From NCBI GenBank assembly GCA_007922225.1, contig ML679968.1:11786399-11850398 (forward strand): a DNA stretch of 64,000 nt. The letters are read 5' to 3'. A program made the translations under genes and the position numbers. Position 1 is the stretch's first letter. The number at the start of each line of letters is the position of its first letter. Positions 24,401 to 36,400 of the stretch are shown here, piece after piece. The notes under the pieces are model-generated. The model did not search any database. It saw only the letters and a program-made list of their open reading frames with translations, and was not told the origin of the DNA. Origin of the DNA: Emydura subglobosa (Eukaryota; Chordata; Testudines; Chelidae).

Positions 24401-27400
24401 ATTACACATGGTAACAGCAGGGCAAGCAATTCAGCTAGTAAGTGTGGTTTTCTGATTCTGGAATTGCTTAGCAAATGTCTATTTTTAAATAGCTCTTTTC
24501 ACAAATCTTTATTCATTTACTGATAGTTGCTTTGTTGGCAAACCTGCTGTTGGCAACGTTGCTAGTTTACCAGTCTCCATACTCTCGTAGACGGGAAATA
24601 TGCCATTAACTTATACCATTTCCATAATGAGAATTCCATGGGAAAATGTACTGACATCTCTTAGAATTTAAACTTCCATTGCTTTTATTTTAAATTATAG
24701 CTAAGCTAGCACAAATTGAGATCAAAAATCGAATTTAAATATGGGCTAAGTACACTTGGCTTTATAAAAGTGTTTCAGTAACATTTGGTCCTTTTACTGC
24801 ACATTTTAGGACGCATCCAATGTTTCCTAGAAAGTCAGGTTCTATTAATGTAGCCTTAGCAATCAATGAGAGTTGTCATACATGAAATATAACTGAATAT
24901 GTTGTGGTTTTTTCCCCCAGGTTTAATAGCATACAGTCCATATCTGAAAACTCCTTTGCAGGACTTACAAAACTGGAATTGCTCATGATTCATGGAAATG
25001 ACATTCAAAATATACCCAATGGGGCTTTAAAAGATCTCATGTCTCTACAGGTAATACTCAGGTGTTTCTAAATATAATAAGTTACAAGTTATACAATGGT
25101 AAATTGACATAAGTAGGGTTTCTTTAATGCTTTGTTTATTGTCCAATAAGTTATCCATTTCTGTTCCAAATGTATTGAAAGCTTTTGAATTACAATAATG
25201 TCATGATTAATAATGTTCATTAATGGCCGATGTTATTCTGTCATTCTGCTCTCTGTTTCACTATTAGTTATTTCTTTTTTAGGTATTCAAAATTAGCTAC
25301 AACAAGCTGAAAGTTCTAACAGGCCAAACTCTCCAAGGACTTTCAAGCTTGATGAGATTGCACATGGACCACAACAGAATTGAATTCATCCACCCAAATG
25401 CTTTTAATGGATTAACTTCCCTGAGATTGCTCCATTTGGAAGGAAACTTACTCCAACAGCTTCATCCCAACACATTTTCAACATTTACAGTCCTTGATTA
25501 TTTCAGACTGTCAACCATAAAACACCTCTATCTGTCTGAAAATATCATTAGGACACTGCCTGCAGGAATGTTTCAAGGAATGCCACTCCTGGAGAATATT
25601 TACCTTCATGGGAATCCCTGGTCCTGTGACTGCAGCTTGAAATGGCTCCTGGAATGGGATCAGAAGTCTGGAGGTGAGAAAAAAATCGATGATTATTTCA
25701 TTCATTATTGTGACAACATTGCAGTAATAAGCCCTTCTTCTGCTGGGTACATGAAGCCCTTTGTTTTTTCTCCTGGCTATACTGCTTGTATATGGTGACT
25801 TCCCTAAGGATTGCTCTGTTTTTCCACTATCTTGCCAGCAAGAAACATTCCAAAAAGTAATGTGATGGAGAAGTAATTATAAATCTCAAACAAAAATTCT
25901 CTATTCATACATGAGAGAATATTGGCACAACTGAGTAAAAACACAGGATTTCTAAAAGTTGTAATTGGCATGAAAAGGTGGTAGAGCACACTCTATTACT
26001 GGAGAAATAAGATATATCCTTGGTGCAAGCACCAAGGGACTGGCTTTGTTGCAATTAATTCAGCTGCAGTTAACACAGAGGAAATTAAAGAATGGATTGG
26101 GAGGACAGTCACACCAGGCAGTAGGTCACTCAGGCAACCCTCATCTCTGGGAAGGAGAAAAGAAGAACAGAAGTTGGAAGTCTTATGAGGAGGATCAAAA
26201 AAGCTGCAATACTGGGAAGGGTAAGACAGGTCAGGAACTCACATAGCTGAGGATTGGAGTTCTACCAGCATGAAAAATAACAGGTAGAGGACTCATAGGA
26301 GAGTGAAAGAGCTGCTGTAGCTACTAGGGCAACAAGAAGGTACTGTTTTTCTCAGGAAGGTTGATGCAACTGAAGAGGTTTGAGCAGGGTGAGTGATAAG
26401 ATGTGGGGGCTGCTATCATTGAGCTGCATCAAAAGATTTATAGCACTCGGAAGCAGGTTGAGCAGATGTAATAAATCATATCAGATTCTGGTGGCATAGA
26501 TCTCCTCATATAGTATGTAGTTTGTAGCACTTTGTTGGCGGGGGGTCACATAATTACAGATCTTTGTGTTGCAGAACTTTATTAATTTAGACCTGAGGGG
26601 GGAGGAGTACCTGATAGGATTAAAACAATTTTGCTTTGTATTTAGATAGTTTGCCTTCTAATAGTCTGATAAATTGTCCTTTACACACATCAGTAGATGT
26701 ATCAAATTATTTTAAATTGTCCCATTTCCCCTTAGAGGAATTAGCTTTTCTCTGCACTTGCACTAATTTACAAGGTTTAACCACTATGTTAAGTGCTCTT
26801 TTCGTACCTCCCAATAGTTTGCCACAGTTTTTATTGGATTAGTTTTGTTTTCTAAACCAGCATGCTAGTGCTGGAAATTACTTTTGGATGTAGTAAAGAA
26901 GTCATCTTTGTGATTTTCAAATAGATGTAACTTTTATGTTCAGTTATTTTTCTACAGATCCTTCACTGACTTCCTTAGGAGTTCTGATGGGCCAGGGTAT
27001 GGGCATAAGTTTTCTTAAAATGATCATTTTGAGGTTTAAGGATGCTTCCTTTTTCTAGGGCAACAACTAATTTGGGGCTAAATAAACTCTGAGGCTGAGA
27101 TGCTTTATTTTGTTTTTAAAATAATCATAATTGATAGTCTAAATAAATACTCCAAATTTGAATGCGGGGGTAGAGCCTGACATAAAAGTGATGTCAAACT
27201 GACAATCAATAAATTGTTTAAATAAAAAAAGTTTTTAAAACTCTCTTGGGCCTTTCTTCTCCACATCCTATCATCATCCTTTATCTTTCTTCCTCATTTC
27301 ACTGCTCTTTCATATACCCATCCCTGCTCCCTCACTAGAGGTCAGCATGACTCTTGTCCCCAGAATAACTGCAGTATATTTTTGTTTACACTGAGTTTCA

Positions 27401-30400
27401 AAATAGAATTTGGAGGGAGCAGTAGGGATTCTAGTAATCAGAACAGTTGGGAACAATTACCTGAGGACAAGGGTCTTGCTAACCTGTATTAAGGGAAGAA
27501 TCCTAGCAAACAATAGGAAGAATAAATAAGTCAAAAAGTCTTCATTACTTTCCCTTTCATCACTTTGATAGCCCCATTGTTTTCCTGTTTGGTTTTTTTT
27601 TTTTTTTTTTTTTCACTTCTCCTACATGTAAATTGTGGAGATAGTTAGCTTCTGCTGAAGGAAGGGAGAAGCTGATAAAGCCGTTTTTGCTCCTGGCAAA
27701 TAGCTTGAAATTACAGGAATCAATCAGAGCAAATGGATTGTGGTAGACAGAGTGGAAAGGTTCACATAAATCCAGTATTATTATTGAGAAATAAGCATAA
27801 AATGTTTATGTAGAACACAAACCCTAATCCCTTACAGTGTAAGGAACTGCATACATTTTAAAGTGTTGTTTTTCCTCAGTAATTATGTATACCATTTTAC
27901 TCTCTATCCCTGTCAATTCCATTTCAGCCTAATTATAAATAATCTGCTGGAACATTTGATGAATGAAGAATGTGTGCTACAATTCTCAAGTAAACTGTAC
28001 AAATATTTTTTAAAGGTTTGTGACTGAAGAACTTTTAATGATTTGCAAAAAAACATTTTAAAACTTGTTTCAAATATGCCTCTTTTAAACTTAATAAAGC
28101 TACTGCAAACAGGTAATAATTAAGTAACCATTCCACTTTGTTGGATATTTTTCACAATTTGGCCTTGACTATTGTAATGGAGTCACATAAATCACAGTGA
28201 TAATGTTGAAAGCTCTGTGTAAGCTTGCTACAGATGTTCACCATATCCATTTGTATGCTCCCATTTTTGTCATCAACTTACAAGAGAACAGAATCTAATT
28301 TCATAGTTATGGTGCTGTAATTAATGTTTACATAATATTGGAAACATGAAACTCCAAACTTTACAAAATCTTGTTTTTGAAATTTGTATTCCATAGATGA
28401 GATCTGAGTGAAACTTTTTGTACAAAATTTTTTTCAACAGATTCAGCAACAGTGAAACATTTTGCAGATTTGTGTAAGTTTCACCAAGGTGTTTCGGTCA
28501 AAAAAAAAGAATAAAAAGAAAAGTTTCATTTTGACATTTTCAAAATGAAACCTATTGATTTTTATTTCAAATAATTTTTTATTTAAAATGTCCTTTAATT
28601 TTATTTTTAAAAAGAAAAATGGTTTAAAAAAGGTCAAAATTACAACAAAATATTGAAACAAAATGTTTCACTCAACCCAAAAGAAATCTGTTTGTTTGAT
28701 TTTTCTTACTTTTAGATTCACCAAAAAATTTAATTTTCAGTGCAACATGTAAATGTTTTTTTTCATGATTTTTGGGAATTGCCAGTGACCTGACAAAATC
28801 CATTAATCACACAGATCTACCTAAAACTTTATTTACAGGAGCTATGTAGGAACCAGAATTTCCATATAATGAGAAATTCTGTAATTTTGAAATTTTGTTT
28901 TCATTCCAAATAAGAATTAAAAAAAAATTGAAATTTACCACAAAACAAAACTTTTGAAAAAAGTTTCAATAAAATCAAAATGTTTTAATTTCGATTTTGA
29001 CTTTTAATTTTAAATTTATAATATAAATTTATAATCTTAACTAAAATACATTTCTAAACAAATGTCATTTAAAAAAGGTAAATCAATACTTTCTGTTCTG
29101 AAAAAGTTAGCAGAATGTTTTGACATTATCAGAAAGCCTTGTTTCAATTTTTTAAATCAAAACCAACACATTTCTGGGGAAAATTTTAATTTTGATAAAA
29201 TGGCATTTTCCAACAGAAGATGGTTCCATCAGAAAATTTTTGACTAGTTGTGACATTTACCTTCCTGAGGCTACAGTGATATGTCCAATTTTTCAAATGT
29301 TGAAGCCTAAATTGTATCTTCCACATTTGAAAGTACATCTTTTCATATGCAAAATGTGGTAACCGTTCAAGTAAATAGGTAGTTAGGCACAGCTAATCTG
29401 CTCTGCTTGAGCAAATACCCATTTGCTTGTGTGCAAAAGTGTGCATGCTCATTTTGTGGGCACAGCGCAGACACAGACATGAAAAATTGACTTGTACTAT
29501 ATAGGCAACATTTTAAAAAGTGGCCTTAGATTCCTTGATATCTGGGTGCCCAACTTGAGAAATGGAGGGTCAGATTTACAGAGATTCTGAGCATTTAAGC
29601 ATCCCATTAAAGTAAATGAGAGCTGTGGCTGCTCAGCAGCTTTGAAAATCAGGCCCTTTGTTGCCCCACGTTGAAAATCTAGAAACTAAGGCATGCAGAA
29701 TCAGTGGCCCCTTTTGAAAATTTGACTGGAGATATCATGTGTTTTTTAAAAAATTCATGTAGCTGAGAAATGCTAGAATTCTATGTCAGAATTCTGTGTT
29801 GTTCTCTAGAATGTATCTTTTCTTTTTTTTTTCTTCCAGGTGTATTAAAGTGCAAGAAGGACAAAGCATATGAAGGAGGACAGCTCTGCCCTAAGTGCAC
29901 CAGTCCCAAACAACTACAAAAACAAGATATTCAAAACCTGAAAGATCTTTCCTGTAGGAAACCTATTATTCAATCCCCCTTGAAACAGAACAGCAGCACT
30001 GATGATGAGGAAGATAGGGACAGTTATGAATTTCGTTTGGAGGAGTTTCAGCTATCTCCATGGAACATTATTCTAAATATGACTGATGAGCATGGGAACA
30101 CAGTGAACCTAAACTGTGAAATCAAGAAACCAACAGACGCTGCCCAAATTCAGTGGAACCAGATCAATCCTCAGGAAATTGATATCAATGCTACAGTTTC
30201 ACTTGATTTTGAATGCCCAATGAAACGAGAAAGCTACGAAAAATTATGGAAACTTATAGCTTATTACAGTGAAGTGCCTGTTAAATTACAAAGGGAACTC
30301 ATGCTCAGCAAAGACCCTAAAATAAGTTATCAGTACCAGCAAGATTCAGATGATGATGCCCTTTATTACACAGGTGTCAAAGCTCAAATACTTGCTGAAC

Positions 30401-33400
30401 CTGCCTGGGTGATGCAACCGCTGATAAACATCCAATTAAACAGACGCCAGAGCACAGGGAAGAAAGTGATGCTGTCTTTTTTTACCCAATTTTCTCAAAC
30501 AATTCAGATGAAAGACATAAGACAGCACAGACACAGCTGGGTGATGATAGAGCAACATGAGAACTCAAAGACAGCCCAGAGTGTTATTGAAGGCTCAGAC
30601 TGTCAACTGAGATGCAATGTGAGAGCATCAGAGAGTCCTGCCATCCAGTGGGTGCTGCCAGATGGGAGTAAGCTGACAGGTCCATTTAATCAGAAAAACA
30701 GTAGGTTTTCCATCATCAACAGCACCCAGTTAATGATCAAAACAGTAGGTTACACTGATTCTGGTTTGTACCACTGTGTTGCCCAGGTGAGAGATGATGT
30801 AGACAGAATGGCCTACAGAGTTTCAGTACAGCCTCCAGTCATTCAGCCAGCTGACTCTGATGTAATGAGGGTTGAAAAAAATGTAGGGGACTCAATAGTT
30901 TTGCCCTGCAATGCAGTTGCCATACCAGATGCACAGCTGAGCTGGATACTTCCAAGCAGCCGTGTGCTTAATCATTTGTCAAACTCCACCAAAGGGTATG
31001 TGTTACACAACAGCACTTTGTTTATTCCAAAGAGCCACGTCAGTGACAGTGGGTATTACAGGTGTGTGGCTGTCAACCAGCAGGGATCAGATCAGTTTAC
31101 TGTCAGGGTAACAGTGAATAAGATGGTGTCTGACAGATCATCCAAAAGAATAAAAATGAAGAGGCGTCCAGGTTTGAAAACCTCCACAAAAACAAGAGGG
31201 CGGGTGATAGAAGATGAAGGGGGATCAGGAGCAGAAGTCACAGCTGAGTCTAAGCACAAAAAGAACCATCCGAAGGACCGTAAAGCATCCATTAATCAAA
31301 AATATGACCTCATCCCCAAGGTTCAGGTAAAGAAACACAAGAAAGGCAGGAGAAAAATGAAATTATGGAAAGGTACGGATAGAATCCAAGAGAGCAATGT
31401 TGCAGAAGGCCGTAGGGTATTTGAATCTCGAAGGAGAATAAATATGTCAAACAAACAGATTAATCCACAACACTGGGCTAACATTTTGGCAAAGGTCCGT
31501 GGGAAAAATCTTCCTAAAACAACAGTAGCAGCAGGCCCTTCTTTAACAACTACACTGCCATCACTTCTGCAGAAAGCCACTACAACTCCTTCTCCTATGG
31601 CCAGTCCCCCACAGAAGCCCGCTGTAGAAACGGCAGCCAATTTGGAAGATTCTTCTGCAGATGTATCACACTTGGGTAAGGATGAGATGATCTCAATCAC
31701 TATTTCCCCCACCGTTATAGCACAAGGTTATAGCCCAGATCAAACAACTTCTGCTCAACCCACAATAATGAGCACAGAAAATGAACCCTCTGTAGAACTC
31801 CAGTCATTAGAAACAAGTGCAAGTATACGCACTGTAGAGCCATCTTTTGTGTGGGCTACTTACTTTCCTCCAATCTCTCCAACTTTACACTCACATCACT
31901 CACATGATCAGCAGCATATCGATGTAAAGACTGATTATTCACCGGTAGCAGAAGAAAGCATTAATGCTGTCACTGAAGAGCCTCTAGAGGAACAAATAAT
32001 AATTAGCTTACCCAATATTCAGTTGCATACAATGGAAAATGCAGATACAATGCCATATACCACAAAGGAAACTTCTGCTTCTGCTGAGCTATCAATGGAT
32101 GCTACTGTCCTTGCAGAACCTCAGGCAGTTGTAAATCTCCCTACTGCCCTGGAGACAGATTCACAGCACAATGAACTGGGTATTGCAGATACTGTTTCCA
32201 TAAGTTCCACACCTTCTCAGGTTGATAAGACCAGCTATATAGATTTAATAGCCACTACTGCTATGTCTTCTTCTACTTCTCAGTTTAAGGATTTTGTTAC
32301 TGGAGACAATGTCATAAAGCATCAGCATGTGGAGGTACCTACAGATCAGACTAAAATTACAGACATTGATTTAAGCATAAATGTTCAAGTTTTCACGCCA
32401 AACAATGGCAATACCAGTGAGGAACCACAGACTGAAAGGAATGGAGAGACTCAGGGAAGACTGCCTAGTAGCAGCTATGGGAGCTCTGACGGAGCTGCAC
32501 AGGAAAACATGACTATTTCAAAATCAGACTCCACATTCACTCTGGCAACTACCCTTGCGCCGCTTAAAAAAACAGAGTGGATTACAACTGCTGCTTCATT
32601 TGGCAATCTGACCACGATAGCCAAGGTTACAACTCCCTCTAGAAAGACTACTACCTCTTATACACTGCTTACCCAGCATCCCAGAAGAAGACCTTATGGA
32701 AGAAGGAGATTAAGACCAAACAGATTTCGTCAAAGACCAAAGCCTATTCCTCCTGTTGCTTTTACTACAGAAGAGATGCCTGTTATTAAAAAAACACCTA
32801 AAATAGAAGGTACTACTAAAAGTTCTCCTGGAACTGTTGTTGAGAATGTTCATAAAACTGATGCTAAAATACAAGTTGAGAAAAATAATCATTTAGAGGT
32901 GTTTGCTTCATTAGTTACAGATGCAAATGTTTTAGAGAGGTTGACCAAAGTCAGAGAGACAGAGGCAGCTTTTTCCCTTAGGCCTACTGTTTCTCTACCT
33001 GAAACAAAACATTTGACACTTTCTAATGCTGCTGATACCCTGGTACGTCCTGTGACTGCAGTTATCACAACTGCATCACCATATGGTGGACTTAACACAG
33101 CCTCTGATACGGAGTTGCATTTGCCCCAAGAACCAGACCAGAAGACAACAGCGTCATACCATGCCTTAGTTAATGTGTCTTCTGAAGAAAATGTAGTTAA
33201 AACAAGTTATGAAGTTACAGATGGTAAGGCACAAAAAACAACCACTTCAGTTTCCACTGAGTATATTAATAGCCTGCTTAGCCCTGGTTATTCAGGGAAT
33301 CCAAAATTTCAAGAAGAATCCCTTCCTCTTGCATCAAAAGTTGGAGGGAATGGAATCAGCCCAAGAGTATTTCAGCCAATACCTCCCACTGTGCTGCATT

Positions 33401-36400
33401 CATTTGCTCCTGTTGGCACTGTGGAAAGTTTTAAGGACCTGTCAATTTCAGATGAACTTCAGAAGCCTTCAGAATCTTTAAAAACAGCAACAGTAACCAC
33501 ACAAACTCAGCAAAGAGAAATCATGACTGAATCCTTTCCCTACAGCACAATGGGATCTCAACATTTCATACCTACAGAAACAAAGAAACAAATTACTGTT
33601 CCTGTACAAACTTGGACAAAAACAGTATTATCTTTCTGGGACAAAAAGGAAACCAACTCTCATGCATTTGATCATGATCAAATTGCTGTATACACAACTG
33701 AAAAACCTGAATCTCCAATTACAACCACTGATTTTGTTCCATTTACAAAATCTGCCACTCCTCTTCCATCAGTTTCAAGCACTTTGCATTTGTCTATTCA
33801 TTCTTCTACCAAGGAAAATACCACATTCAATCAAATAATATTTCCAGAAACCAAAGGAGTTGAAACTGACAGTACAAGAACCGCACTCAGCACAAGACAA
33901 AATGTATTTTCCATTTCTTATTCAAACCAGAACAGGATTAATGCACAACACAAACAAGAGCAATTTAAAGAGACATTTGGTAGTAGACCTAACAATAGTT
34001 TATTGCTAAATCCAAGCTTTCCCCATAAGTCAGCTGGAATGATACCGATCTTAAACCAGCAACTGGCTGTGGGACCTCCAAAGCTTACTCCAGTGAGGGG
34101 AACAATAAGGCCACAACATCCCATAATACCAGGATCATTTAATCATTTTATAACTCAACAGCCCTTCCAGTATACCAACAAACCAGAGATAACAGCATAT
34201 GCTGCGCACACATCTCAGGACAGAAAAACCTATGCCCTTCAGACAGAGCCAATCACTACAACCACAGCCACTCCATTATACAGACCTAACCCACTTGCTC
34301 CAAGCAGGTTTGGCAATCAGGGACAAAACAAATACAATGTTAACTCCAGAGTTTTTGGAAACAACTATATTCCTGATAGCAGAGGCACAGCTGGGGGTCT
34401 ACCAAGTCACGGAATCCCATATTACCCCAACCCTCGAATCACTTTTGTCTTTAACAGAACCAGGACATTGTCACGCTTAGGAGTGAATCCTAAACCAATG
34501 GTGCCTAGTCCACTTGCCCCAGTAAATACAAATGCGAAGAAAGCCTTCCAAATCTCAACTTCTGGGATTACACTGCAAGGCACCATTCTAAAAGCCACAG
34601 CTGTCCCAGTACCTCCATTGTCCCACACCTTGAGTACCACACGACCAGCCACAACTACTTTGAAGAGCACTCCTCCATCATTCATCTCTCAAAGCATCAG
34701 ATCTCAAATATCCTCTACCATTCAGTCCTTCAGAAGTGTCCTTTATAATACTAATCAAAAAGTCCCATTTGTGCCTAAACTGGAAAAAAATATGCCAAAC
34801 AATTCTAGTGTAATTCAATCTTCAACTAACTTCAGGGCACCCGGTGAAAAACCTAAAATAACCACAAAAGGTCCTCACAGCTTATCCATGCTTGCTGAAA
34901 CAGATGCTGTTATCCCGTGTGAGGCAGTAGGAGAGCCCAAGCCTGCTGTTACCTGGACAAAAGTCTCCACAGGTAAGCTAATTAAACATTTAATCTCCCA
35001 TATAACTGTAAAAGAGGACAAATACAATAGTTTGCATATAAAAAAACACAATAGTATTGTATTGTACAGTAATGATGTATAACACTTTTATCCCTGTTAA
35101 TAGTTCAGACCACTAGGATATTTTACTCTTTTTAAGGGCTACCCATTTTTTAATATTAAAAGTTACCCCCTTCTAAAAAATGTACAGTGTGTGTGTGTGC
35201 GCGTGGAGGGGGGGTGTAACAAAAGAAAACAAAATTGTCTTTAAGAGGTCGAGGCATCCAAGTTTGCATGTTCTCCTAGGTTGGAATTTATGCTAGAGGA
35301 ACTATGGGGCAGTGATTGGTTAGGAGAGTGCTTCAGAGTTCTGTCATCTGTCTAGGTATTTCAGTAAAATGTTCCTGGAAATCATGTGAGAGGTTAACTG
35401 ATGCCCCAAATTATTAAGAGCATATAGTACTCTGAGAACCTTTTTCCACTGCTTTAAAGTCCTGGACTTTTTGAATTATTAGTTTTGATAACAAAAACAA
35501 AAGGGCCAAATTCTTCAACTAAAGCCACAGGAGTATATCAGAAGGCGTAATGTGGGCCATATGGATCATTCTTAACTGGGGAGTCTGTTCTCCCCCTTCA
35601 CTTCACTCCTAGATTCTACTTCATTATTTTTAATAAATAAATAGAGAAATTTCTATAAATGCCTTTCAGTGAAATGTTGTCTGTCTGAAAAACAAAACCT
35701 TCCAATTTTCTCTCTTTCATCCGATCCTTCCAGGAGCTCTGATGACAGCAAACACAAGGATACAACGGTTTGAAGTCTTGAAAAATGGCACATTCGTTAT
35801 CCGAAATATTCAACTCCAAGACCGTGGGCAGTATTTGTGCACTGCTCAGAACCTGCATGGGGTTGATAAAATGATTGTCCTGTTGACAGTTGTAGCTCAG
35901 CAGCCCAAAATGTTAGTTTCCCGTTACCGAGATGCCACGGTTTATTTTGGAGATGCGGTGGCCATGGAATGCCAGGCCAGTGGGATCCCAAGCCCACATA
36001 TTTCATGGATTTTACCTGACAGGAAGATATTGCAGACAGTAACGGCTGCTGAGGGCAGGATAATGCTCCATGAAAATCAAACTTTGTCTATCAAGGATGT
36101 AACCTTTCTGGACCGAGGAGTGTACAAGTGCATAGCTAGCAATGCTGCAGGAGCAGACAGCATAGCTGTGAGACTTCACATTGCGGCGTTACCCCCGATC
36201 ATCCAGCAGGAAAAACAGGAGAACATTTCCTTGCCATTTGGTCACAACATTAACATTCACTGCACTGCCAAAGCAGCACCCCTCCCTAGCATCCGCTGGG
36301 TGCTCTTTGATGGCACCCAGATCCGACCCTCCCAGTTTGTCAATGGGAATTTATTTGTCTTCCCCAATGGAACTCTTTATATACGCAATGTCTCCCCCAA

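Larger units (their letters stand above)
12443..24920 (+). other. MXRA5 intron 2, 12.5 kb
   Basis: Phase 2 intron with donor GG|GTTTGT and acceptor TTTTTTCCCCCAG. It holds most of the transposon relics within the gene: a SINE-like repeat, a LINE 3' end, a broken Harbinger transposase, AT-rich elements, several short palindromes and an L2-like fragment, each listed separately. The stretches 12443-13160, 17480-18560, 19160-19500, 19580-20500 and 23640-24900 contain nothing else that I recognise, apart from weak AGGCACCTA-type repeat words near 24170-24260. Confidence 0.85.
25674..29839 (+). other. MXRA5 intron 4, 4.2 kb
   Basis: Phase 1 intron with donor GGTGAGAA and acceptor TTTTTTCTTCCAG. 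It contains a 22-T run (27593-27614), two AT-rich elements (28395-28820 and 28850-29247) and a palindrome (29566-29656). The stretch 25800-27590 shows no gene or clear repeat. Confidence 0.85.

Noticed and set aside
25674..25798. Extension of MXRA5 exon 4 to the next stop
   Set aside because: A good donor (GGTGAGAA) sits at 25673/25674, and the LRR C-cap continues precisely at 29840.
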